From Cupriavidus pauculus (GTDB lineage Bacteria > Pseudomonadota > Gammaproteobacteria > Burkholderiales > Burkholderiaceae): a stretch of 64,000 nucleotides of DNA. The notes under the pieces are model-generated. The model was not told the DNA's origin. It made no database searches and worked only from the letters and a program-made list of their open reading frames with translations. The translations under genes were made by a program, and so were the position numbers. Below are positions 1 through 8,166 of the stretch, piece after piece; within the stretch, counting starts at the first letter, position 1, and each line of letters begins with the position of its first letter. The stretch spans positions 1 to 64,000 of the forward strand of contig NZ_PJRP01000019.1 in assembly GCF_002858765.1 (NCBI RefSeq). The letters are read 5' to 3'.

Positions 1-15
1 ATGCAGCGAAACGAA

Positions 16-102
16 GCCCAGATGGCGGAATTGGTAGACGCACTAGGTTCAGGTCCTAGCGGTGGCAACACTGTGGAGGTTCGAGTCCTCTTCTGGGCAC
101 CA
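16..102 (+). tRNA. tRNA-Leu (anticodon CAG)
   Basis: The acceptor stem GCCCAGA pairs with TCTGGGC and is followed by A and an encoded CCA. The anticodon loop TTCAGGT carries CAG, which reads the leucine codon CTG, one of the commonest codons in this GC-rich DNA. A long variable arm lies between the anticodon stem and the T arm, as expected of a class II leucine tRNA. A rho-independent terminator follows 8 bases downstream. Confidence 0.97.
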
Positions 103-109
103 ATATTTG

Positions 110-138
110 AAAGCCCTGCTCAACGAGCAGGGCTTTTT
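110..138 (+). terminator. Rho-independent terminator of tRNA-Leu
   Basis: An 11-bp stem (AAAGCCCTGCT with AGCAGGGCTTT) closes a 5-base loop and runs into a T tract. It sits directly behind the tRNA-Leu CCA end. Confidence 0.9.
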
Positions 139-155
139 CATTTCCGGCCCGGAAA

Positions 156-177
156 GGGCAGTCCCTGCGGACTGCCC
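156..177. repeat. Perfect 9-bp hairpin between tRNA-Leu and its decayed copy
   Basis: GGGCAGTCC and GGACTGCCC flank a 4-base loop. A second self-complementary stretch (GCGCTTGCAAGCGC, 197-210) follows. Neither has a T tract. The roughly 360 bases between tRNA-Leu and the next gene hold these hairpins, the tRNA remnant and two terminators, but no convincing reading frame. Confidence 0.7.
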
Positions 178-215
178 GTGGGGACTCGAAAAGCTTGCGC
201 TTGCAAGCGCCGGCC

Positions 216-245
216 GGGGCGACCGAGTTCTCCTCCGGGACACCA
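216..245 (+). pseudogene. Decayed 3' end of a second tRNA-Leu
   Basis: The stretch resembles the T arm, acceptor 3' strand and CCA end of the intact tRNA-Leu upstream: a GAGTTCTCCTCCGGGACACCA-like end against GAGTCCTCTTCTGGGCACCA. The bases after it (AGTATTTGAAGCCCTGC) also match the sequence after the real tRNA. The 5' half of a tRNA is absent. I read it as the remnant of a tandem tRNA-Leu duplication, or the footprint left when an element integrated at the tRNA 3' end and was lost. Confidence 0.6.
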
Positions 246-252
246 GTATTTG

Positions 253-280
253 AAGCCCTGCCCATCGAGCGGGGCTTTTT
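253..280 (+). terminator. Second copy of the tRNA-Leu terminator
   Basis: AAGCCC pairs with GGGCTT, extended by GC/GC around a short loop, and is followed by a run of T. The sequence around it parallels the first terminator base for base in several places, so the duplicated unit included the terminator. Confidence 0.8.
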
Positions 281-465
281 CATTTCTCCCACGCCTTTCA
301 ATTCCGGCGATTTGGCGACCTCGTCCGACATCGTCTCTCTCATCCACGCTCTCCGCCTTTTAGCGGGCGGCACACCCCACATTCGTCTCTAACCATCACG
401 CGACCTTTGACCTATGCTCAAGCTGATCGGGCATGGTCCACACAACGCCCGACGAGGTGGTCGCC

Positions 466-1362
466 ATGTCCGTACAGCTGATGTACGGGAGAGAGGAGCG
501 TGCCGGACGGCTGTCTGGCAGGGCGTGTTACGCCTGCCTGCATGCTGCGCACCCCAGTCTCCCCCTGTGTTTCGTACTTGCGCTGCTGGCCTGCGCCGTG
601 GTTCATGCCGAAGAGAATACGGACGGCATGTCAGGACGTGATGCACTGCAGTTCGTGCACGATGCGCGCGCCCCGGATCCGCCGCCCGATCAGGCCCCCA
701 GATCCACGGCGCCGAACGACGCTGCCCCATCGTTCGCGCCCCCGCGCATGGTGATCGTCGACGACGACCCCGACCTACCGATCCCCGTGCATGCCTCGCG
801 CGGTTCGCCGGAATCGGCACCCGAATTCGAGCCCATCGCCATCAACCTGGCGAGCATCGATCGCGTGGTGGAGCGTTTCAGCAGCGCGCCGCGCGCACCG
901 CTGGTCCACGTTGAAGATGCGACGACCGCCACCGGCCTTGTCGACAGCCGGGCGCGCAGCATGGCAGTGGCGTTTGACGCGCCGTTGTCGCGCAGCGGCA
1001 CCGGGCTGACGCTGCAGTCGCGTGTGGAGATGGCCTATCGGCCCGGCATGGCGCCCGTGCAGGGCAACTGGGATGCGCCCCCGGGCGAGGCCAGTGCCAC
1101 CGGGCTTGCCGTGCGGCTCTACAGTTCCAAGCCGACCCGGCTCAACGGCGTGTATCCCTTTGTCGAGGCTGACTGGTGGCAGGACAACCGCGCGAAGACG
1201 ATCAACATCAACGGCACGCGTATCGACACCGATCTGCTGCGCGGCCTGTTCTCGTTCAACATCGGCGCGCATAGCAGTTCGACCACGGGCCTGAGGCTCT
1301 GGATGAAGGCGCGCGGCGGACGCAACGCAGGCGGTACGTTGGGCGCCAGGTATCGCTGGTAA
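466..1362 (+). CDS. Small secreted protein with an autotransporter-like C-terminal barrel segment
   Basis: The protein has 298 residues from an ATG preceded by GAGGTGG at good spacing; an upstream ATG at 433 is in frame but less well placed. A hydrophobic segment (LPLCFVLALLACAVVHA, about residues 33-49) looks like a signal peptide with an extended N-region. A proline-rich linker follows. The last 130 residues contain PFVEADWW, then a KTININGTRID stretch, and end in GARYRW, the pattern of the final strands of classical autotransporter beta-domains. Only about half a barrel is present, so it may be a truncated autotransporter or a small outer-membrane protein. The family assignment is inferred from motifs only. 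Confidence 0.6.
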   Translation: MSVQLMYGREERAGRLSGRACYACLHAAHPSLPLCFVLALLACAVVHAEENTDGMSGRDALQFVHDARAPDPPPDQAPRSTAPNDAAPSFAPPRMVIVDDDPDLPIPVHASRGSPESAPEFEPIAINLASIDRVVERFSSAPRAPLVHVEDATTATGLVDSRARSMAVAFDAPLSRSGTGLTLQSRVEMAYRPGMAPVQGNWDAPPGEASATGLAVRLYSSKPTRLNGVYPFVEADWWQDNRAKTININGTRIDTDLLRGLFSFNIGAHSSSTTGLRLWMKARGGRNAGGTLGARYRW

Positions 1363-1455
1363 GCAGGCACCGAAGCGTTACTGCGCGGCCAGTGAAATAA
1401 TTTTTGCAAAACGCTTGCGGGCAAGTTGAATTGCGATACAATGCGTCCCTCGCGT

Positions 1456-1532
1456 GCGGCTGTAGCTCAGTTGGATAGAGTACTTGGCTACGAACCAAGG
1501 GGTCGTGGGTTCGAATCCTGCCAGCCGCGCCA
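1456..1532 (+). tRNA. tRNA-Arg (anticodon ACG)
   Basis: The acceptor stem GCGGCTG pairs with CAGCCGC, followed by G and an encoded CCA. The anticodon loop CTACGAA sits between TTGG and CCAA and carries ACG, which is modified to ICG and reads CGU, CGC and CGA. The D arm (AGCTCAGTTGGATAGAGT) and T arm (GGTTCGAATCC) are canonical. Confidence 0.98.
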
Positions 1533-1539
1533 CCTATTA

Positions 1540-1567
1540 GAAGGGCCTCCAGCAATGGAGGCCCTTC
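1540..1567 (+). terminator. Terminator hairpin of tRNA-Arg
   Basis: GAAGGGCCTCC pairs perfectly with GGAGGCCCTTC around a 6-base loop, 8 bases after the tRNA CCA end. Only a short T-rich tail (CGTCATTCT) follows. Confidence 0.8.
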
Positions 1568-1869
1568 GTCATTCTGGGCCGTCATCGCGCCCGCCGTGCG
1601 CTTGTCACCCAAGCCGGCCCCCAGTACAGTATCCACTGCTCGCCGGGCTTCCGGCGTGACGTCTCCCACACAATTCCCCCTGCGCCACCGGCCTCGCCAG
1701 TATCAGTGTTCGGTACCCCCCGGAGGCAGCCGCCGGAATCATTGACAGTGGCCGAGTCGCGGGCACATCATTCGTTCGGAATAGATGCGCCTCCGGAGCT
1801 ACACGTGTCCCCCCCGGACCCGTTGTGCAGACGACCCGGAAGGCCGCCACTACACTGGGAAACGGGGTC
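1568..1869. other. Gene-free stretch before the DUF1254 lipoprotein gene
   Basis: I see no gene or RNA here. A TTGACA hexamer at 1742-1747 could be a -35 element for the next gene, but no good -10 lies 16-18 bases downstream. Confidence 0.5.
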
Positions 1870-3282
1870 ATGAACCGATCGATACGCCAATTGGCAAGCG
1901 TGGTCGCGCTTGCCGTCTTCCTGTCCGCCTGCGCCTCCGCGCCACCGCCCGCGCCCGAGATTCCTGCCGCGGCGCAGCCGCCTTCCGACCAGGCGATGAA
2001 AGCGCTCTCCGCCGAGGTGTTCACCTACGGCTATCCGCTGGTGCTGATGGATGTCACGCGCGAGGTGATGACCGCCCGGACGCCGGTCAATACGTTCAAC
2101 CACAGTCGCGCCTTCCCCGATGCCACCTACACCACGGTGGTGAGCCCGAACGCGGACACGCTGTACTCGACCGCCTGGGTGGACGTCGGCAAGGAACCCG
2201 TCGTCCTGTCCGTGCCCGATACGGCGGGCCGCTACTACGTGATGCAGATGCTCGATGCCTGGACCAACGTGTTCGCGTCGCCGGGCAAGCGCACGACGGG
2301 CACGCGGCGCGGCGCGTTTGCGATTGTCGGCCCCGACTGGGAAGGCACGCTGCCCAAGGGCGTGACCGAAGTCCGCGCGCCTACCAACATGGTGTGGCTG
2401 ATCGGTCGTATCCAGACCAACAGCAAGGCCGACTACGCCAACGTCCACCGCCTGCAGGACCAGTTTCGTCTGGTGCCGCTGTCGGCCTGGCGCAAGGGCA
2501 GCCGTGCCACGCCGCCGGCCACGCCGCGTGTTGGGCTGATCGATACAGAAACGCCGCCCGCCGAGCAGGTGGCGGCGATGGATGCCCAGGCGTTTTTCAG
2601 CCGCATGGCCGCGCTGCTGCCGGAGAATGCGCCCGGGCCCGATGACGTGGCGATGCTCGAGAAGATGCAACGCATGGGCATCAAGGCCGGCGAGCCGTTC
2701 AAGACCACGGTGCTGGAGCCGTCCACGGCGCGCGCCGTGCAGGAGGGCGCCACGGCGGCGCTGGCCAGCATTACCGCCAACGCGCGCAAGAGCGCGGCGG
2801 GCAGCACGGGCTGGCGGCTGCAGCGCGACACGGGCGCCTACGGTGCCGATTTTGACCGCCGTGCCGTGGTCGCGATGTTCGGCCTGGGCGCCAACCTGGC
2901 GGAAGACGCGGTCTACCCCGTGGCCCGCGCCGATGCGTCGGGGCGTCCGTTCGACGGCGGCAGCCGCTACGTGCTGCATTTCGACAAGGGCCAGCTTCCG
3001 CCGGCCAGGGCCTTCTGGTCGCTGAGCGCCTATAACAACAAGCAGGCGTTCGCCAGCAATCCGCTGCAGCGCTACACGATTGGCAGCCGTGACCGACTGC
3101 GCTATAACCGCGACGGCTCGCTGGATATCTATATCCAGTACGAGCGCCCCGCGTCTAGCCAGGTGACGAACTGGCTGCCGGCGCCGCCCGATGCGTTCAG
3201 CCTGATGCTGCGTGCGTACTGGCCCGAGCAGGTTGTGCTCGACGGCAAATGGATGCCGCCTGCCGTGCAGCGCGTGAACTGA
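1870..3282 (+). CDS. DUF1254/DUF1214 lipoprotein
   Basis: The protein has 470 residues. The ATG chosen gives a lipoprotein signal (MNRSIRQLASVVALAVFLSA, then CAS), so Cys21 or so should be lipidated. Residues about 45-190 match the DUF1254 pattern (EVFTYGYPLVLMDVTREVM, then SPNADTLYS and VPDTAGRYYVMQ). The C-terminal 110 residues match DUF1214 (YVLHFDKGQLPPARAFWSLS, SIGSRD-like turn, YIQYERP, NWLPAPPDAF). The pair is widespread in proteobacteria and its biochemical role is unknown. It is encoded alone and is convergent with a TonB receptor gene. An in-frame upstream ATG at 1825 would put extra residues in front of the signal peptide and is unlikely. Confidence 0.88.
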   Translation: MNRSIRQLASVVALAVFLSACASAPPPAPEIPAAAQPPSDQAMKALSAEVFTYGYPLVLMDVTREVMTARTPVNTFNHSRAFPDATYTTVVSPNADTLYSTAWVDVGKEPVVLSVPDTAGRYYVMQMLDAWTNVFASPGKRTTGTRRGAFAIVGPDWEGTLPKGVTEVRAPTNMVWLIGRIQTNSKADYANVHRLQDQFRLVPLSAWRKGSRATPPATPRVGLIDTETPPAEQVAAMDAQAFFSRMAALLPENAPGPDDVAMLEKMQRMGIKAGEPFKTTVLEPSTARAVQEGATAALASITANARKSAAGSTGWRLQRDTGAYGADFDRRAVVAMFGLGANLAEDAVYPVARADASGRPFDGGSRYVLHFDKGQLPPARAFWSLSAYNNKQAFASNPLQRYTIGSRDRLRYNRDGSLDIYIQYERPASSQVTNWLPAPPDAFSLMLRAYWPEQVVLDGKWMPPAVQRVN

Positions 3283-3308
3283 TTCGCGGCGCCCGCGCGG
3301 CCGGAAAG

Positions 3309-3337
3309 AAAAAACCCCGCTCTGGAAGGGCTTTTTT
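3309..3337. terminator. Imperfect terminator between convergent genes
   Basis: A run of A followed by CCC faces GGG followed by a run of T, with one internal C-C mismatch. It could serve both the DUF1254 gene and, read on the other strand, the TonB receptor gene. Confidence 0.5.
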
Positions 3338-3377
3338 GTTTGCGGATACGGGCGCGGGCCCGGCCTGGCGCAGCCGC

Positions 3378-5483
3378 CTAGAACTTGTACTTCACCCCGG
3401 CATAGAACGCCCGTCCAACCCCCGGATAGAACACGGCGGTGTTGGCCGTGCGGGCATCGGTGACGGTGCTGAAGTCGCTGATATAGCGCTTGTCGGCCAG
3501 GTTGCGGGCATCGAGGAACAGCGTCACACCGCGCTCGAATTCGTAGCTGGCCTCGATGCCGAACAGCACGTACGACGGCACCTTGAGCGTGTTGGCGTAG
3601 TCCACGTAGGCGCCGGTCGGCACCCAGTCGATCGTGCCGGCCACGCGCAGGCGGCTGTTGCGGCTGTACGCCAGCGTCGTGCGCAGCACGTGTTTCGGCA
3701 CCCCGGCGATGCGGTTGTTGCCGTAGACCGGATCGTTGTCGAAGCGGAAGTCGCTGTAGTTCCAGATTTGCGACACGGTGAACTTGTCGCCCTTGCCGAC
3801 GATATCGCGCAGCACCTCGGCGCTGGCGCCCAGTTCCACGCCCTGCAGCACCGTCTTGTTGGCGTTGAAGGTCGACGCCGGAATATCGGCGCTCACCGTG
3901 TATTGCAGAAGCTGGTCGCGCAGCAGCGAGCGATACGCCGTGACATCCCACCCAAAGCGGTCCCACTTGCCGCGCGTGCCCAGTTCCAGCGTCCAGCCGT
4001 GTTGGGCCGCCAGCGGCACGAACTGCTGCGTGGCGCCGATGGTCTGGCTCAGGTCGGTGAAGTCCGGTACATCGGCGCTGCGCGTGATGTCGATGAACGC
4101 CTGGATATCGGGCTTAGGTTCCCACAGCACGCCAAATTTCGGGTTGACGCCGCTGAACGTGGCGCCATCGGACTTTGCCGTCGGATTCGTCGGCAGGCCG
4201 CCGTAGTCGGTATATTCGCGCCGGTTGCGGTAGGCCTTGGCGCCGGCCATCAGTGCCACGGTGGGCAGCACGTACAGGCGGTCTTCCAGGTAGGCCTCGT
4301 AGTTATACGCATCCTGCTTCGCGTTCAGCGTCTGGGCGCCACGGTTGCCGTTGACGTTGACGTACTGGCGCGCGTCGTTGTTGCCGCCGAAGAAGCGGGC
4401 GCCGGCGATCAGCTGGTTGCGCAGGCCGCCCAGCGTGAAGTTGCCCGTGTAGCGCGGGGCGAAGCCGTAAGTCCAGCTGTCCTGGTCCACCACCTGGAAG
4501 ATCGGGTGGTACAGGCTCTTGTGGATGCCCCAGGTAGTCAGGTCGATCTGGCCGCTATCCAGCTTGATGCTCGTGACGTTGGCCAGCCGCTCGGTGCGCG
4601 TATTGCGTGCCTGGTCGCCCGCCAGCGCACTGGCCGAAGCCATGCGCGGCGTGGTCAGCGCCTGGTTCAGCGTCAGCGCGCCGGGCAGCAACTGGTCGAC
4701 GATATACGCGCCAAAGTAGAAGCGCGTTTCCACGGCGGGGCTGAAGCGATAGCCGACGTTGGCGTTGATCTGCTCGTACTGGCCGCGTTCGTGATTGCGC
4801 CAGCCTTCCGAGTGGCTGACCGTGGCGTTCGCCAGAAAGTCCCACTGGCCAATCTGGCGCGACACCTGGCCGCTGCCGCGTATCGTACCGAAGCTGCCGC
4901 CGTCCACGCGCACCAGGTTCGGCGCCTCGGCCGTCAGCGCGGTCGGCGTGGTGAAATTGACCGCCCCGCCCAGCGTGGTGCTGCCATAGGCCAGGCCGTT
5001 GCCGCCCTTGTAGACCTCGGCGGCCGACAGCGACAGCGGATCGATCTGGTAGAAATCACCACTACCGTCGGCAAAGTTGGTGGGCACGCCATCCTGCAGG
5101 ATCTCGATGCCGCGCGTATGGTAGCCGCGCGCCACGCCGGAACCGCGAATCGACAGGCGCAGTTCCTGGCCATAGCGTTCCTGCACGTACACGCCGGGCG
5201 AGTCCTTCAGGACATCGCGCAGGTCGTAGGCATAGGTATTGGTGAACGACTGGGCGTCGACAAAGCCGACCGATCCGGCCGACTGGAACAGCGACTGCCG
5301 TTGCTGGGCCACGCCCGGCGCGGTCAGCGATCCGGCGGCGGCAGCGGTGGCGGTAACGGCGGGCAGGATCGGGACATGGGCGGCATCCGGGCTGGTGACG
5401 GTTGCCGATTGGGCGAAGGCCGCGCTGGACAGTGCGGCTGCAGGAAGCGCCGCGACGCGGCGCCAGGGTGTGGCTCGTTTCAT
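3378..5483 (-). CDS. TonB-dependent outer membrane receptor
   Basis: The protein has 701 residues. The ATG chosen begins MKRATPWRRV and gives a signal peptide ending ...SSAAFAQ. Residues about 75-190 form the plug domain (DVLKDSPGVYVQERYGQELRL region, IRGSG, EVYKGGNGLAYGSTTLGGAVNF). The rest is a 22-strand-type barrel that ends in aromatic Phe (FYAGVKYKF), as expected for BAM-dependent insertion. The plug and barrel resemble the FecA/siderophore class in general, but nothing fixes the substrate. It is separated from metE by about 157 bases on the same strand. I looked there for a cobalamin riboswitch, which would have tied it to B12 uptake, and found none. Confidence 0.92.
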   Translation of the reverse strand: MKRATPWRRVAALPAAALSSAAFAQSATVTSPDAAHVPILPAVTATAAAAGSLTAPGVAQQRQSLFQSAGSVGFVDAQSFTNTYAYDLRDVLKDSPGVYVQERYGQELRLSIRGSGVARGYHTRGIEILQDGVPTNFADGSGDFYQIDPLSLSAAEVYKGGNGLAYGSTTLGGAVNFTTPTALTAEAPNLVRVDGGSFGTIRGSGQVSRQIGQWDFLANATVSHSEGWRNHERGQYEQINANVGYRFSPAVETRFYFGAYIVDQLLPGALTLNQALTTPRMASASALAGDQARNTRTERLANVTSIKLDSGQIDLTTWGIHKSLYHPIFQVVDQDSWTYGFAPRYTGNFTLGGLRNQLIAGARFFGGNNDARQYVNVNGNRGAQTLNAKQDAYNYEAYLEDRLYVLPTVALMAGAKAYRNRREYTDYGGLPTNPTAKSDGATFSGVNPKFGVLWEPKPDIQAFIDITRSADVPDFTDLSQTIGATQQFVPLAAQHGWTLELGTRGKWDRFGWDVTAYRSLLRDQLLQYTVSADIPASTFNANKTVLQGVELGASAEVLRDIVGKGDKFTVSQIWNYSDFRFDNDPVYGNNRIAGVPKHVLRTTLAYSRNSRLRVAGTIDWVPTGAYVDYANTLKVPSYVLFGIEASYEFERGVTLFLDARNLADKRYISDFSTVTDARTANTAVFYPGVGRAFYAGVKYKF

Positions 5484-5640
5484 TCCTCTTGGTCGAAGAT
5501 CACGCCGGATGCCGACGCGACCTCGCACTTTTCTTGTTTGGCTCGACCGAAAGGATACGGAGCCGCACGGCGCGCCGCCATGCGACACAGCGACGCAACG
5601 TGCGCTCCAGCGCATAAGCTCAGGCGCCCAGGTTATCGCC

Positions 5641-8037
5641 TTACACGCTGGCCTGCCCGCCGCACGACGGTCCGCATGCCGCGCCATGCACATGCGACGC
5701 GGGGTTTGCCGTCCCTGCAGGCGGCAACACGCGCTTCCAGTTGGCGGGGGCGTGGCCGGCCAGTTTCTGGCGCAGCGCACGCGTCGCGCTGACCATGTTG
5801 GCCAGGGCCGCCTCGGTCTCTGTCCAGCCACGGGTCTTCAGGCCGCAGTCCGGGTTGACCCACAGACGGTCGGGCGGAATCACCTCGCAGGCACGCTCCA
5901 GCAGGCGCGTCATGGCATCGACGGAAGGCACGCGCGGCGAGTGGATGTCGTAGACACCCGGGCCGATCTCGTTCGGATAATCGAAGTCGCCAAACCCTTC
6001 CAGCAGTTCCATGGCCGAACGCGACGTCTCGATTGTGATCACATCGGCATCCATGGCGGCGATGGCCGGCAGGATGTCGTTGAACTCGGCATAGCACATA
6101 TGGGTGTGGATCTGCGTTTCATCGCCCACGCCCGAGGCCGACAGCCGGAACGCATTGACGGCCCAGTCCAGGTAGGCCGCCCAGTCGTCGCGGCGCAGCG
6201 GCAGGCCTTCGCGCAACGCGGGCTCGTCGATCTGGATCACGCGGATGCCGGCGGCCTCCAGGTCGCAGACCTCGTCGCGGATGGCCAGCGCCAACTGGCG
6301 CGTGGTCACGGCGCGCGGCTGGTCGTCGCGCACGAACGACCACTGCAGCATCGTCACGGGGCCCGTCAGCATGCCCTTCATCGGCCTGTCGGTCAGCGAC
6401 TGCGCAAAGCGCGCGGTATCCACGGTCATCGGCTCGGGACGGTACACATCGCCAAAGATCACCGGCGGCTTGACGCAGCGCGAGCCGTAGCTTTGCACCC
6501 AGCCGTTCTCGGTGAACGCATAGCCGCATAGCTGTTCGCCGAAATATTCGACCATATCGTTACGCTCGGCTTCGCCATGCACCAGCACGTCCAGGCCCAG
6601 TGCCTCCTGCTTGCGCACGGCGAGTTCGATTTCGGCGCGCATGCGGTCCAGGTAGTCCAGCGCGCCGATATCGCCGCGCTTGTAGGCGGCCCGGGTCTGG
6701 CGGATGGCAGGCGTCTGCGGAAACGAGCCGATGGTCGTGGTGGGCAGCGCGGGCAGCTTCAGCGCGTCGCGCTGGCGGACGATGCGCACATCGAACGGGC
6801 TGTCGCGATCGGCCATGTCGGCGGTCACGGCGGCCAGCCGCTTCTGCACCTGCTGGTTGACCACGCGGCGCGAGGTACGGCGCGCGGCCTGCGCGGCATC
6901 CGATGCGGCCAACTGCTCGGCCACGGCTGCTTCGCCAAGGTTCAGCGCAGTGGCCAGCGTGTGGAGTTCGTCGAGCTTCTCGGTGGCAAACGCCAGCCAG
7001 GTTTTCAGTTCCGGATCGAGGCGGGTTTCGGCATCGAGCGACACCGGCACATGCAGCAGCGAGCACGAAGGCGCCAGCCACAGGCGGTCGCCCAGTTGGG
7101 CATGCAGCGGCGCGACGGCGTCCAGCACCTTGCGCAGGTCGGCGCGCCAGATATTGCGACCATCGATCACACCGACCGACAGCACCGCGCTACTTGGTAG
7201 CACGGCCTGCCACGCGGCCAGTTGCAGGGGCGCACGCACCAGGTCGATATGAAAACCGTGAACCGGCAGGGTGGCGATTCGACCGGCATGATGGGTGGGA
7301 TGAGCGGCCGCCGTGTCAAAGTACGTGGCCAGCAGCAGCTTCACGCCGGTATCGGCCAGCGCCGGGTAGGCCTGGTCATAGGCGTCCAGCCATTGCGGCG
7401 GCAAGTCCAGGCACAGCGCGGGTTCGTCGATCTGTACCCACTCGATGCCGCGCGCCTGCAGTTGCGACAGGATGCGCCGATAGGCCTGCACCACCTTCGG
7501 CAGCAGGCTCAGCCTGTCGAAGCCGGCCACGTGCGACTTGGACAGCCACAGATACGTGACCGGCCCGATCAGCACCGGCCGCGTGGACAGACCCAGCGCC
7601 AGCGCCTCATCGATCTCGTCGAAATACCAGTTGGCACCGCCGTCGAACGTGCTGTCGGCGTCAAGCTCCGGCACGATGTAGTGGTAGTTCGTATCGAACC
7701 ACTTGGTCATCTCCATGGCCGGCTGGGCCGCATTGCCGCGCGCCAGTTCGTAGTACTGCGCCAGCGTCAGCGCGGCCGGATCGAAGCCGAAGCGCTTGGG
7801 CAGGGCACCCAGCAGCGTGGTCAGGCCCAGCATCTGGTCGTACCAGGCGAAGTCGCCGGCTGCCACGGTCGCCAGGCCCGCATCGGCCTGCAGTTGCCAG
7901 TGGCGGCGGCGCAGCGTGGCACCCACCTCGCGCAACGCACCTTCCGATGTTTCGCCGCGCCAGAACGCTTCCTGGGCAAATTTCAGTTCGCGTCGTGCGC
8001 CAATGCGCGGAAATCCCAAAACGTGTGTACGTGCCAT
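5641..8037 (-). CDS. metE: Cobalamin-independent methionine synthase MetE
   Basis: MetE (EC 2.1.1.14) transfers the methyl group of 5-methyltetrahydropteroyltri-L-glutamate to homocysteine. The N-terminal half begins THVLGFPRIGARRELKFAQE, the family signature, and the catalytic half has TTTIGSFPQT. The zinc-binding residues are visible as HMCYAEF and NPDCGLKTRGW. The protein has 798 residues against about 755 in enterobacteria. The excess includes a C-terminal tail rich in His and Cys (HVHGAACGPSCGG), which may be an extra metal site. The start ATG has GGAG 8 bases upstream. It is divergent from metR, with a MetR box between them. Confidence 0.98.
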   Translation of the reverse strand: MARTHVLGFPRIGARRELKFAQEAFWRGETSEGALREVGATLRRRHWQLQADAGLATVAAGDFAWYDQMLGLTTLLGALPKRFGFDPAALTLAQYYELARGNAAQPAMEMTKWFDTNYHYIVPELDADSTFDGGANWYFDEIDEALALGLSTRPVLIGPVTYLWLSKSHVAGFDRLSLLPKVVQAYRRILSQLQARGIEWVQIDEPALCLDLPPQWLDAYDQAYPALADTGVKLLLATYFDTAAAHPTHHAGRIATLPVHGFHIDLVRAPLQLAAWQAVLPSSAVLSVGVIDGRNIWRADLRKVLDAVAPLHAQLGDRLWLAPSCSLLHVPVSLDAETRLDPELKTWLAFATEKLDELHTLATALNLGEAAVAEQLAASDAAQAARRTSRRVVNQQVQKRLAAVTADMADRDSPFDVRIVRQRDALKLPALPTTTIGSFPQTPAIRQTRAAYKRGDIGALDYLDRMRAEIELAVRKQEALGLDVLVHGEAERNDMVEYFGEQLCGYAFTENGWVQSYGSRCVKPPVIFGDVYRPEPMTVDTARFAQSLTDRPMKGMLTGPVTMLQWSFVRDDQPRAVTTRQLALAIRDEVCDLEAAGIRVIQIDEPALREGLPLRRDDWAAYLDWAVNAFRLSASGVGDETQIHTHMCYAEFNDILPAIAAMDADVITIETSRSAMELLEGFGDFDYPNEIGPGVYDIHSPRVPSVDAMTRLLERACEVIPPDRLWVNPDCGLKTRGWTETEAALANMVSATRALRQKLAGHAPANWKRVLPPAGTANPASHVHGAACGPSCGGQASV

Positions 8038-8120
8038 GCCGTGCTCCGGTGATGTCTGATCTGGCGCACAGTGTCGATTCACGGCTAGAATGAATCAAGC
8101 GACATGTTTTAAACAAAGGA

Positions 8121-8133
8121 TGAATTTTATTCA
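8121..8133. promoter_or_regulatory. MetR box in the metE/metR divergent promoter
   Basis: TGAATTTTATTCA matches the MetR consensus TGAANNNNNTTCA in every fixed position and is a near-perfect palindrome. In enterobacteria MetR with homocysteine activates metE from such sites and represses its own gene. The box lies 84 bases upstream of the metE ATG and 34 bases upstream of metR. Confidence 0.9.
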
Positions 8134-8166
8134 ACTAACTAGTCAGACGCCCCTGGAGCGGCCGCG

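Noticed and set aside
1..363. Open frame starting at base 1 across tRNA-Leu
   Set aside because: It runs through the tRNA and two terminators; its translation has no protein features.
1742..1771. Sigma-70 promoter from TTGACA at 1742
   Set aside because: No acceptable -10 hexamer lies 16-18 bases downstream, so I did not list it as a promoter.
5484..5640. Cobalamin riboswitch between the TonB receptor and metE
   Set aside because: Both genes can be under B12 riboswitches elsewhere, but I see none of the conserved riboswitch sequence blocks in this gap.
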